Below, piece after piece: positions 46,194 to 54,429 of a stretch of DNA of 64,000 nucleotides (within the stretch, counting starts at the first letter, position 1; every line of letters begins with the position of its first letter). Position numbers and translations under genes: made by a program. This DNA comes from Achromobacter spanius (GTDB lineage Bacteria > Pseudomonadota > Gammaproteobacteria > Burkholderiales > Burkholderiaceae_B). Location of the stretch: NCBI RefSeq assembly GCF_029637605.1, contig NZ_CP121261.1, forward strand, positions 620,001 through 684,000. Reading direction: 5' to 3'. A model generated the notes under the pieces. That model had not been told where the DNA came from, made no database searches, and worked only from the letters and a program-made list of their open reading frames with translations.

Positions 46194-47582
46194 TTACGAG
46201 TTGGACTTGTTCATGGCCTCAAACTGCTGGGTCAGATAGCTGCCCGTACTTTGCATCTGCATGTAGAAGGTGTCCAGCGCAACGAACTGCGTGCGCATCC
46301 GCTCAATTTCAGCATCGCTCGATGCCTTGGCGCGCGCCTGCTGCGCGGTCAACGCGGTGATCGACTTGGCCAAGCCGTCCTGGCGCGTCTTCAACGAGCC
46401 GGTCGAACCCAGCACATCCTTGAGCGCGGCGTCGATGTTCTTCGCCAGGCCATTTTCGCCCGTCAACAGCTTGGTGACGTCGGCGGGGTTCTCGGTCAGG
46501 GCCTTGGTGAGCTTGGTCGTGTCCAGCTTCAGTTCGCGGGCGGTGGCATCGGTGGTGATACCCAGATCGGCCAGCGAGCGCAGCGTGCCGTCGCCCAGCA
46601 CGCCTTGCAAGGCGCCGGACAGGGCCGACTGGATTGAGCGCGTGGTGCCGTCGCCCGTCAGCGGCTGGTTGGTGGCCGCCGAGGCGTCGAACGCGGTCAG
46701 GTTCTTGATCGTGGTTTGCAGCGTCTTGTACTTGGTGACGAAGTCCTGCACCGCCTTGCTGGCCACCGAGGTATCGGCTTCCAGTTTCAGGGTGATGGGC
46801 TTGTCGGTTTCGGTCTTTTCGGCCAGGTTCAGCGTAATGCCGTCGATGGCGGTCGAAATGTTGTTCGAACCGCTCTTGACCGTGATGCCGTTGATGATGA
46901 CTTCGGCGTCCTGCCCGGCGGTGGAGGTCATGCCGGAGGTCACGCCGTTGGCATCCGTGCTGAACGTCAGAATGTCTTTCAGCGATTGGTCGCCGTTGAC
47001 GGTAATGGACTTCACCGATGCTTCCGTGCCGGTTTCGCGAGAGGTCAGCATCAGATAGTTGTTGCCATTGCCGTCGTTGATGACGGTGGCGCGCAGGCCG
47101 GTCTTGTCGTCGGCGTTGATGGCCTTGACGATGCCGTTCAAGGACGTATCGTCCTTCAAATCAACCGTGCGCTTGGTGCCGTCGGCCAGTTCGATTTCGA
47201 AGGTGCCGGTCGTGCCGTTCTTGGCGGTGCGGTCAGCCACGGCTGACGATTGCAGGCTTTGCGCCCGCGCCAGGTTCTTCACTTCGATGGTGTATTCGCC
47301 GGCAACCGCGCCTTCGGCGGCCACCGTGGCCGTCAGGGCGGAACCGCCGGTGACGCTGCCCTTGATGGCAGCCATCGTTTCAGTCTTGCCCAACACGGCG
47401 GCCGACGACTGCAGGGCTTCCAACGCGCTTTGAAGCTGCGAGTAAGCGTCGATACGGGTTTGATAGCTTTCGGCGCGGGTCGTGTAGACCGAAAGCTTTT
47501 TCGTCTCGGCGTCTTGCAGGTCCGACAGGATCTTTTCCAGCGGCAAGCCGGACACGGACCCAAGGTTGGTGATAGAAGCCAT
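46194..47582 (-). CDS. fliD: flagellar filament cap protein FliD (HAP2)
   Basis: Pentameric cap at the filament tip that folds flagellin subunits. It is 462 residues, normal. N-terminus SITNLGSVSGLPLEKILSDL; internal TLNLAEKTETDKPITLKLEA and VQDFVTKYKTLQTTIKNLTA; C-terminus coiled coil with ERMRTQFVALDTFYMQMQST ending GSYLTQQFEAMNKS. A GGAAGGAAAT site is near the start. Follows flaG by 143 bp. Confidence 0.97.
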   Translation of the reverse strand: MASITNLGSVSGLPLEKILSDLQDAETKKLSVYTTRAESYQTRIDAYSQLQSALEALQSSAAVLGKTETMAAIKGSVTGGSALTATVAAEGAVAGEYTIEVKNLARAQSLQSSAVADRTAKNGTTGTFEIELADGTKRTVDLKDDTSLNGIVKAINADDKTGLRATVINDGNGNNYLMLTSRETGTEASVKSITVNGDQSLKDILTFSTDANGVTSGMTSTAGQDAEVIINGITVKSGSNNISTAIDGITLNLAEKTETDKPITLKLEADTSVASKAVQDFVTKYKTLQTTIKNLTAFDASAATNQPLTGDGTTRSIQSALSGALQGVLGDGTLRSLADLGITTDATARELKLDTTKLTKALTENPADVTKLLTGENGLAKNIDAALKDVLGSTGSLKTRQDGLAKSITALTAQQARAKASSDAEIERMRTQFVALDTFYMQMQSTGSYLTQQFEAMNKSNS

Positions 47583-47691
47583 GTGATTTCCTTCCTAGCG
47601 AAGCGATTCTGACAAAAATAGGGTGCCGGCGATTGGCCGGGTAAGGGCATAAGGCGGGCCTAATTCGGGGTTTCCCTCACGCATAGGCGCC

Positions 47692-47715
47692 AAAACAGTT
47701 GAAGAACACTGTTTT
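47692..47715. promoter_or_regulatory. AT-rich inverted repeat between flaG and fliD
   Basis: AAAACAGT, 8 bp, ACTGTTTT: an 8-bp perfect inverted repeat in the flaG-fliD gap. It is 10 bp after the flaG stop. It could be the stem of a weak terminator/processing site for flaG or a protein-binding site; the sequence does not decide. Confidence 0.5.
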
Positions 47716-47725
47716 AAGGGTCAGG

Positions 47726-48103
47726 TCATGCTGTGGTTTTAATGCCGTTGCCTTGCATGTTCACGATCATTTTGGCGATTTTGAGTACCGTTTCGCTGGG
47801 GATCGTGCGAATGACGTCGCCCGACTCCGCATCCACGACCGACACCACCACCTGATGCACATTCGGATCGATTTCGAACTGCAATTGGGTCGACCACGCC
47901 TTCATCTGGTCGTTGATTTCGTCCAGCGCCTTGTCCAACGGCAGCTTCTGCGAATCTGATTGATCCGACGTGGCGCTGTCGGAGGCGTCGCTGTTGGTCG
48001 CGGCTGCGGCCGGCGTCACATTCACGGCCGGTTCGGCCAAGATGGGCGCCTGCACGGGCGCAGCGGGCGCGAACGTAGCGGGGGCTAGGGGGGTTACGGC
48101 CAT
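47726..48103 (-). CDS. flaG: FlaG family flagellar protein
   Basis: Small protein upstream of fliD, associated with filament length or flagellin modification in other bacteria; its biochemical role is unclear. It is 125 residues from ATG 48103 (GGAG 5 bp upstream; the GTG at 48109 is also in frame). The N-terminal half is low complexity (APATFAPAAPVQAPILAEPA); the conserved C-terminal half is LDEINDQMKAWSTQLQFEID, VHQVVVSVVDAESGDVIRTI and PSETVLKIAKMIVNM. No flagellin gene precedes it here. Confidence 0.93.
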   Translation of the reverse strand: MAVTPLAPATFAPAAPVQAPILAEPAVNVTPAAAATNSDASDSATSDQSDSQKLPLDKALDEINDQMKAWSTQLQFEIDPNVHQVVVSVVDAESGDVIRTIPSETVLKIAKMIVNMQGNGIKTTA

Positions 48104-48245
48104 GATCACTCCAGCGGCGATAAGGGCGTCTCGGAGGAACGCGCTGTTTTCAGGGTATTCTCAGCTACGATAACGGCAGGCCCGCAGGGAACTTTAGCCC
48201 CCGGCGAGGCAGGTGTTTCACGTGCTAATCAGTTTGGATCGGGCA

Positions 48246-48983
48246 ATGAGTGTCAAGACGGCGCTGCGAGTCATCGAAATCATCGAAACCTTTGCCCGCG
48301 AAAAACGCGCGCTGCCCTTGTCGGAGCTGGCCCGCTTGCTGGATGTGCCGGTGTCCAGTTGCCTGGCGCTGATCCGCACGCTGACTGGCCTGGGTTACCT
48401 GTATGAAACCGGTCGGCGCCAGGGCTACTACCCCACCGGCCGCCTGTTGGCCATGGCCCAGCGCATCGCGCGTGCCGACCCCGTTTTGGACCGCGTCTAC
48501 CCCAGCCTGGCCGAATTGCGGGACGCTACCCGCGAAACCGTCGTGTTCGCCAAGCTGACGCAAGACGGGCGCGTGGTCTATCTTGATGTGCTGGATTCCC
48601 CACATACCATCCGATACGCGCCGGTTGCCGGCGAGTTCAAAGACGTACACGCCAATTCGCTGGGAAAGGCGCTGGTGTCGCTGATGGACGCACCCTTGCG
48701 CCAGAGCTTGCTGTCCGACATGCCGATGACGCGCTACAACGAGCGCACGCTGGTCACGCCGCAAGCGCTGGAAGACGACCTGCAACGGTCGCGCCAGCGC
48801 GGCTGGTTCATGAACAGCGGGGAATCGATCGCCGACGTGGGCGCCATCGCCTGGCCCGTCACCTTGTCGGGCGAGCACTATGCGATTTCGGTGGGCGGCC
48901 CGATCTACCGGATCGAGCCGCAGCAAGAGGCCTATGCGCGCATCTTGCGGGCGGCGTGCACCGCCCTGGAACAGCAGGCCTGA
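48246..48983 (+). CDS. IclR-family transcriptional regulator
   Basis: DNA-binding regulator of catabolic genes. It is 245 residues from ATG 48246. An upstream GTG at 48213 is in frame, but MSVKTALRVIEIIETFAREK is the usual IclR start. N-terminal winged helix, residues ~5-65 (LPLSELARLLDVPVSSCLAL, IRTLTGLGYLYETG). C-terminal effector-binding domain with LRDATRETVVFAKLTQDGRV, NSLGKALVSLMD and GWFMNSGESIADVGAIAWPV. It converges on the minus-strand catabolic operon 49047-52416 and may control it; the distance and orientation do not prove this. Confidence 0.93.
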   Translation: MSVKTALRVIEIIETFAREKRALPLSELARLLDVPVSSCLALIRTLTGLGYLYETGRRQGYYPTGRLLAMAQRIARADPVLDRVYPSLAELRDATRETVVFAKLTQDGRVVYLDVLDSPHTIRYAPVAGEFKDVHANSLGKALVSLMDAPLRQSLLSDMPMTRYNERTLVTPQALEDDLQRSRQRGWFMNSGESIADVGAIAWPVTLSGEHYAISVGGPIYRIEPQQEAYARILRAACTALEQQA

Positions 48984-49046
48984 ACATGGCGCGGGCGCGG
49001 GCCTGCGTCGGCCTGCATCGCCGAGCATCGCGCCCGGCGCGCGTCT

Positions 49047-50213
49047 TCAGTACGACTTCGGCAGGCCCAGCACCTTTTCCGCGATAAAGCACATGATCAA
49101 CTGCGGGCTGACGGGTGCGATGCGCGGAATGAAGCTTTCGCGCAGCAGCCGTTCCACGTGGTATTCCTTGGCGTAGCCCATGCCGCCCAGCGTCATCACG
49201 GCCGTTTGGCAGGCGTTGTAGCCGGCTTCGGCCGCCAGGTACTTTGCCGTGTTGGCATACGGGCCGCAGGGCAGGCCGGCGTCGTACAGGCTGGCGGCCT
49301 TGAACACCATCAGGTCGGCGGCTTCCAACTGCATCCAGGCTTGCGCCAGGGGATGCTGGATACCCTGGTTCTGGCCGATGGGGCGGCCGAACACGGTGCG
49401 TTCCCCGGCGTATTTCACGGCGCGGTCCAGCGCGGCGCGGCCGATGCCCACGGCTTCCGCCGCGATCAGGATGCGTTCGGGGTTCAACCCGTGCAGGATG
49501 TATTCAAAGCCGCGGCCTTCTTCGCCGATGCGGTCGGCCACCGGAATGCGCAAGCCATCAATGAACAGCATGTTCGAGTCCACGGCCTTGCGACCCATTT
49601 TCTCGATTTCGCGGACCTCGATTTTTTCGCGGTCCAGATCGGTATAGAACAGGGACAGGCCCTGGGTGGGCTTGTCCACCTCGGACAGCGGGGTGGTGCG
49701 CGCCAGCAGCAGCATTTTGGTCGCGACTTGCGCCGTCGATATCCAGATCTTGCGGCCATGCACCACGTATTCGTCGCCTTGGCGCACTGCACGGGTCGAC
49801 AGCTTGGTGGTGTCCAGGCCCGCATCGGGTTCGGTCACGGCAAAGCAGGCCTTCTCGCGGCCGGCGATCAGCGGCTCCAGCCAGCGGCCGCGCTGTTCGT
49901 CGGTGCCGAACACCACCACGGGGTTCAGGCCAAAGATGTTCATGTGCACGGCGGATGCGCCGGTAAAACCCGCGCCGGACGCGGCGATGGTCTGCATCAT
50001 CAGCGCCGCTTCGGTCATGCCCAGGCCCGCGCCGCCATATTCCGGGGGCATCGCAATGCCCAGCCAGCCGTCGCGGGCCAGGTCGGCGTGCAGCGGCTCG
50101 GGAAAACCGCCTTCGCGGTCGCGTTCCAGCCAGTATTCGTCGGGGTAGCGGTCGCAGATGCGTGAAACGGCGTCGCGCAGCGCCAACTGCTCAGGGGTGA
50201 AGGCAAAGTCCAT
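49047..50213 (-). CDS. acyl-CoA dehydrogenase family protein
   Basis: FAD-dependent oxidation of an acyl-CoA thioester at the alpha-beta bond. It is 388 residues from ATG 50213, which overlaps the CoA-transferase stop by 1 bp. Family segments: FTPEQLALRDAVSRICDRYP, MPPEYGGAGLGMTEAALMMQ, CFAVTEPDAGLDTTKLSTRA (FAD/substrate loop), VHGRKIWISTAQVATKMLLL, and LGGMGYAKEYHVERLLRESF near the end. The substrate is unknown. The final PRIAPVSPQLIMCFIAEKVL is the standard C-terminus. Last gene of the operon. Confidence 0.94.
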   Translation of the reverse strand: MDFAFTPEQLALRDAVSRICDRYPDEYWLERDREGGFPEPLHADLARDGWLGIAMPPEYGGAGLGMTEAALMMQTIAASGAGFTGASAVHMNIFGLNPVVVFGTDEQRGRWLEPLIAGREKACFAVTEPDAGLDTTKLSTRAVRQGDEYVVHGRKIWISTAQVATKMLLLARTTPLSEVDKPTQGLSLFYTDLDREKIEVREIEKMGRKAVDSNMLFIDGLRIPVADRIGEEGRGFEYILHGLNPERILIAAEAVGIGRAALDRAVKYAGERTVFGRPIGQNQGIQHPLAQAWMQLEAADLMVFKAASLYDAGLPCGPYANTAKYLAAEAGYNACQTAVMTLGGMGYAKEYHVERLLRESFIPRIAPVSPQLIMCFIAEKVLGLPKSY

Positions 50214-51445
50214 CAGTGGTTTCCATCCTGGGTAATGCCACGGGCGACCAGCGCGTCGATCCGGGCGTCGTCGTAGCCAGCTTGCGCCAGCACTTCGCGG
50301 CTGTGCTCGCCAAGCCGGGGGGCGGGCCGGCGCAGGGACGTGGGCGTGCCTTGGTACTGGCCCAACGGCGCTGGGGTGCGCAGGGCGCCTTCGCTGGGGT
50401 GATCCACGTGGCGGATGAAGTCGGTGGCGACCAAGTGCTCGTCCACCAGCAGGTCGTCCACCGTGTAGAGCTGCGACGCGGGAATGTCCGCGCGGGCCAG
50501 GGCGTCCAGCCACTCCTGCGTGGGGCGGGTGCGGATCACGTCCGCCACGTAGGCGTAGACCTCACCGATATGCGCGGCCCGCGCGCCGTGCGTGCAAAAG
50601 CGCGGATCTTCGGCCAATTCGGGCTGGCCTATCAGATTGAAGAAATTGCGCCAGTGCTTGTCGTTGTAGATCAGCAGGCAAAGGTAGCCATCGGCCGTTG
50701 CGTAGGGCCGGCGGTGGGGCGCCAGCAGGCGGGCGTAGCCGGTCGGGCCCATGGGCGGCTCAAACGTCGCGCCGCCCAGGTGATCGCCCAGCACCAGGTG
50801 GGCCATGCCTTCGAACATGGGGATTTCCACCTGTTGGCCGCGTCCCGACGTCTTGGCGTGCAGCACGGCCGACACCAGGGCAATGGCCACGTGCAGGCCC
50901 ACCGCCCGGTCGGCCAGCGTCAGCGGCGCGTAGCGGGGCACGTCGCCGCTTTGCTGGGCCGACAGCGCGGCGATGCCCGTCTGCCCCTGGATCAGGTCGT
51001 CGTAGGCGGGCCGGCCGGCGTACGGCCCGGCCTCGCCAAACCCGTAGGCGCCCAGGTAGACGATGCGCGGGTTGCGCGCCGCCACGGTGTCGTACGACAA
51101 GCCCAGCCTGGCCATGGCCTGGGGCCGGATGTTGTAGAGCAGGGCGTCGCAGCTTTCGGCCAGCTTCAGGCATGCCTCCAGCCCTTCTGGCGTCTTCAGA
51201 TCCAGCACGATGGACCGCTTGTTGCGGTTCAGGTGCAGGTACAGGTGGCCCATGCCGGGATTGCGCATGGGCCCCACGGCCCGCATGTTGTCGCCGGCGG
51301 GCGACTCCACCTTGATCACATCGGCGCCCAGGTCCGCCAGGGTCTGCGTGGCGTAGGGACCCATGACGACTGAACTCAGGTCCAGGATGCGCACGCCGGT
51401 CAGCGGGCCGGCCGGCGGGGCATCAGGGGCGGGGGGTAAGGTCAT
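50213..51445 (-). CDS. CaiB/BaiF-family (class III) CoA-transferase
   Basis: Transfers CoA between carboxylic acids via an aspartyl intermediate. It is 410 residues from ATG 51445 (overlaps the binding-protein stop by 4 bp, ATGA). Motifs: GPLTGVRILDLSSVVMGPYA, TLADLGADVIKVESPAGDNM, NRNKRSIVLDLKTPEG, and the active-site region GRPAYDDLIQGQTGIAALSA. The C-terminal domain has TPAPLGQYQGTPTSLRRPAP. Coupled with an acyl-CoA dehydrogenase it suggests activation then oxidation of an organic acid taken up with the help of the upstream binding protein. Confidence 0.95.
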   Translation of the reverse strand: MTLPPAPDAPPAGPLTGVRILDLSSVVMGPYATQTLADLGADVIKVESPAGDNMRAVGPMRNPGMGHLYLHLNRNKRSIVLDLKTPEGLEACLKLAESCDALLYNIRPQAMARLGLSYDTVAARNPRIVYLGAYGFGEAGPYAGRPAYDDLIQGQTGIAALSAQQSGDVPRYAPLTLADRAVGLHVAIALVSAVLHAKTSGRGQQVEIPMFEGMAHLVLGDHLGGATFEPPMGPTGYARLLAPHRRPYATADGYLCLLIYNDKHWRNFFNLIGQPELAEDPRFCTHGARAAHIGEVYAYVADVIRTRPTQEWLDALARADIPASQLYTVDDLLVDEHLVATDFIRHVDHPSEGALRTPAPLGQYQGTPTSLRRPAPRLGEHSREVLAQAGYDDARIDALVARGITQDGNH

Positions 51446-52416
51446 TGCTGTTCGATTCCTGCATCTTTGATCAGCTTGCCCCACAGCGTGCGCTGCTCGC
51501 TGACGAACTGCGCGAAGGCTTCGGGAGTGCTGGAAAAGGCGTCAAAACCCAGGCCCGCCAGGCGCTTCTTGACCTCGGGCTTGGCCACCACCTGGTTGAT
51601 GGCGGCATTCAGTTTCGCCACCACTTCCGGCGGCAGGCCGGCCGGGCCGAAATAACCGTTCCAGGAATTCAGGTCAAAGTCCTTCACGCCGGCCTCGGCC
51701 ATCGAGGGCAGGTCGGGCACGATGACGCTGCGTTCGGCGGTGGACACGGCCAGGGCGCGCAGTTGGCCCGACTGCACAAAGGGCAGGCCGGAAGCCAGGT
51801 CGGTAAACATGAAGTCCACCTGGCCGCCGACCACATCGGTCAAACCTTGCGGAGTGCCTTTGTAGGGAATGTGCAGCAGGTCGATGCCGGCGCGGTTGGC
51901 CAGCGTGGCGCCCGCGACGATGCCCGTGCTGTTGCCGCTGGCATAGGTGATGCGGCCCGGGTTTTTCTTGGCGTCGGCCACCAGTTCGCCGACGTTCTTC
52001 CAGGGGCGTTTCGGGTTCACGACCAGGATGAAGGGCAGGTTGCCGCCGCGCGCGATCGGGGTGAAATCCTTGACCGGGTCATACGGCACGTTCTTCATCA
52101 GCCAGGGGGCGGCCGAGTGCGACGTATTGGTGGTGACGAAGAGCGTGTAGCCGTCGGGCTTGGCTCGGGCCACATAGTTGGCCGCGATAGTGGCGTTGGC
52201 GCCCGGCTTGTTTTCCACGACGATCTGCTGGCCCAGGATGGCCGACAGTTCAGATCCGAATATCCGGCCGACCGCATCGGTGCCCGAGCCGGCCGGGAAG
52301 GGCACGATCAGGGTGATGGGCTTGTTGGGGTAGTCGGACGCCGCCTGGGCGACGGGGGCGGCCATCAAGGTCGCGCCGCTGATCAGGGCGGCGCTTAGCA
52401 AACGGAAAGGGTGCAT
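51442..52416 (-). CDS. Bug-family (TctC-like) periplasmic substrate-binding protein
   Basis: Periplasmic solute-binding protein of the tripartite tricarboxylate transporter family, a family greatly expanded in Bordetella and Achromobacter. It is 324 residues. Signal sequence residues 1-25 (SGATLMAAPVAQA). Typical core: YPNKPITLIVPFPAGSGTDA, VGRIFGSELSAILGQQIVVE, NKPGANATIAANYVARAKPD, GYTLFVTTNTSHS. No transporter membrane genes are nearby, usual for Bug proteins. GGAG lies 8 bp before the ATG. The ligand is unknown. Confidence 0.94.
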   Translation of the reverse strand: MHPFRLLSAALISGATLMAAPVAQAASDYPNKPITLIVPFPAGSGTDAVGRIFGSELSAILGQQIVVENKPGANATIAANYVARAKPDGYTLFVTTNTSHSAAPWLMKNVPYDPVKDFTPIARGGNLPFILVVNPKRPWKNVGELVADAKKNPGRITYASGNSTGIVAGATLANRAGIDLLHIPYKGTPQGLTDVVGGQVDFMFTDLASGLPFVQSGQLRALAVSTAERSVIVPDLPSMAEAGVKDFDLNSWNGYFGPAGLPPEVVAKLNAAINQVVAKPEVKKRLAGLGFDAFSSTPEAFAQFVSEQRTLWGKLIKDAGIEQQ

Positions 52417-52484
52417 GGGGTTGTCTCCAGTTTTATAGGGAATTCAGGCGCGGCTCTGCGTCCGCTGCCTGTTGCCGCCGGGTG

Positions 52485-52907
52485 TCAGGCGGCGGGCGGT
52501 GGCGCCGGAAAGTCCCGGATCACGCGATCGGGGGATTCTTCATACGGGGGGGTATAGATCACCAGCAGCCTGGCGGGCTCGTCGCTGGTCACGGTAAAAA
52601 CGTGGGGCACGTCGGGCGGGAAGTAACAGCAGTCGCCCGCCACCATGTCGGCCGATTCGTCCTGCACCTGCGCGCGCGCGGTACCCGACAGCAGGTAGCA
52701 GACCTGCTCGATGCCCGGATGCGCGTGCGGCAGCGCGCCCTGGCCTTTTTCAATCACGCCCAGCAGCACTTCGACGCCGCGCGAGCCCACGGTATCCGGC
52801 CCGATCAGGCGGCGGTTCAGGGTGCCGGTGTGATTGGCGGGGTGGTAGCCGGGCACCTCGGCTTCGCGGACCAGCCAGCTAGGGGTTTTTGCTTGCGTCA
52901 TGTTCAT
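52485..52907 (-). CDS. cupin-domain protein
   Basis: Small beta-barrel protein, 140 residues (138 if the second ATG at 52901 is used). Cupin motif 1 is around GALPHAHPGIEQVCYLLSG (His, His, Glu metal ligands) and motif 2 around DCCYFPPDVPHVFTVTSDEP (His ligand). It probably binds a metal, but whether it is an enzyme is unknown. 68 bp upstream of the binding-protein gene, so likely the first gene of the operon. Preceded by an 11-bp inverted repeat that may be its operator. Confidence 0.9.
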   Translation of the reverse strand: MNMTQAKTPSWLVREAEVPGYHPANHTGTLNRRLIGPDTVGSRGVEVLLGVIEKGQGALPHAHPGIEQVCYLLSGTARAQVQDESADMVAGDCCYFPPDVPHVFTVTSDEPARLLVIYTPPYEESPDRVIRDFPAPPPAA

Positions 52908-52916
52908 CCGTCTAAA

Positions 52917-52950
52917 TTCTCATACGTAAATTCATTTTCACGTATGAGAA
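52917..52950. promoter_or_regulatory. 11-bp inverted repeat upstream of the cupin operon
   Basis: TTCTCATACGT, 12 bp, ACGTATGAGAA: a perfect 11-bp inverted repeat immediately before the cupin gene start, in the divergent gap toward folC. Its size and place fit an operator for a dimeric regulator; the regulator is not identified, although the IclR gene at 48246 is a candidate. Confidence 0.6.
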
Positions 52951-53064
52951 AAACATCGGCAAGCGATTTTTCGGGCGGGATACTGTGTCGCGCTCTAGGG
53001 GATTAGGGAAAACACCGTGCGCGGACTGCTAAAATCCGGCGCTGATCTTCTTTCACGGCCCGCC

Positions 53065-54375
53065 ATGTCTTCCGTTTGTCCGCCTGACGCCTCCGCCACC
53101 CTGTCTGATTGGTTGCAGTATCTGGAATCCATCCACGCCACGGCAATCGACATGGGCCTGGACCGCGTGCGCGAAGTGGCCGCGCGCATGGGGCTTGAGC
53201 TGTCGGGCGTGAAGTTCGTTGTGGGCGGCACCAACGGCAAGGGTTCCACCTGTGCCATGCTGGAAGCCATGTTGCTGGCGGCCGGCTACAAGGTGGGGCT
53301 GTATACGTCGCCGCACCTGATCGACTTCAACGAGCGCGCCCGCGTCAACGGCGAGATCGCCTCGGACGGCGACCTGATCGCCCAGTTTCAGGCTGTCGAG
53401 GCGGCGCGCGGCGAGGTCTCGCTGACGTACTTCGAATTCACCACGCTGGCCATCCTGCGCCTGTTTTCGCAAACGCGCCTGGATGCAATCGTGCTGGAAG
53501 TGGGCCTGGGCGGCCGCCTGGACGCCGTCAACATCGTCGATGCCGATTGCGCCATCGTCACCAGTGTTGACCTTGACCACACCGACTGGCTGGGCGATAC
53601 CCGCGAGAAAATCGGCTTCGAAAAAGCCCACATCTATCGCGCCGGCCGGCCCGCCATCTGCAGCGACCCGGTTCCGCCGCAATCGCTGTTGGACTACGTG
53701 GAAAAAATCGGCGCCGACCTCTGGCTGTTCGGGCGCGACTACAACTATTCCGGTGACCGCCAGCAGTGGGCGTATGGCGGGCGCGAACAGCGCCGCAGCG
53801 CGCTGGCCTATCCGGCGCTGCGCGGCGCCAACCAATTGTTGAATGCGTCGGCCGCGCTGGCCGCGCTGGAATCCGTGCGCGACCGTTTGCCGGTGCAACA
53901 GCAGGCCGTGCGCCTGGGGCTGCTGCAGGCGTCGTTGCCGGGCCGTTTCCAGATCCTGCCGGGCCAGCCCGCGGTGATTCTGGACGTGGCGCACAATCCG
54001 CATGCCGCCGCCGTGCTGGCGCAGAACCTGGACAACATGGGGTTCCATCCGTACACCCACGCGGTATTCGGCATGCTGAACGACAAGGACCTCGCCGGGG
54101 TGGTGGCCAAGCTGGGCACCCGCATCGACCACTGGTATTGCGCGGGCCTGCCCGGGCCGCGCGGCATGTCGGGCCAGGCGCTGGCCGAGAAGGTCGCCGC
54201 CGCTTTGCCGCCATCGCCCGCGGGGGCTGAAAGCCCCAGCATCGCCGCCTTCGAAAATCCCGCCCAGGCCTATGCCGCGGCGCGCGAACGGGCGGTCGAG
54301 AATGATAGAATCGTCGTGTTTGGGTCGTTTCTCACCGTGGCCTCGGTTTTGCAGGCACTGGGTCGCAAGGCATAG
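53065..54375 (+). CDS. folC: bifunctional dihydrofolate/folylpolyglutamate synthase
   Basis: Adds glutamate to dihydropteroate and to folates. It is 436 residues from ATG 53065; a GTG at 53017 would add 16 residues lacking conservation. P-loop GGTNGKGSTCAMLEAM near residue 54, then TSPHLIDFNERARVNG, the substrate loop FEFTTLAILRLFSQTRLDAI, GLGGRLDAVNIVDADCAIVT and SVDLDHTDWLGDTREKIGFE, and the C-terminal domain start VILDVAHNPHAA. First of folC-SPOR-cvpA-purF, a conserved cluster. Confidence 0.97.
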   Translation: MSSVCPPDASATLSDWLQYLESIHATAIDMGLDRVREVAARMGLELSGVKFVVGGTNGKGSTCAMLEAMLLAAGYKVGLYTSPHLIDFNERARVNGEIASDGDLIAQFQAVEAARGEVSLTYFEFTTLAILRLFSQTRLDAIVLEVGLGGRLDAVNIVDADCAIVTSVDLDHTDWLGDTREKIGFEKAHIYRAGRPAICSDPVPPQSLLDYVEKIGADLWLFGRDYNYSGDRQQWAYGGREQRRSALAYPALRGANQLLNASAALAALESVRDRLPVQQQAVRLGLLQASLPGRFQILPGQPAVILDVAHNPHAAAVLAQNLDNMGFHPYTHAVFGMLNDKDLAGVVAKLGTRIDHWYCAGLPGPRGMSGQALAEKVAAALPPSPAGAESPSIAAFENPAQAYAAARERAVENDRIVVFGSFLTVASVLQALGRKA

Positions 54376-54429
54376 GCAAAAACGGGTCATGGCGGCCCGC
54401 CGCCACATTGCCGCAAGGAATTCTCTTCC

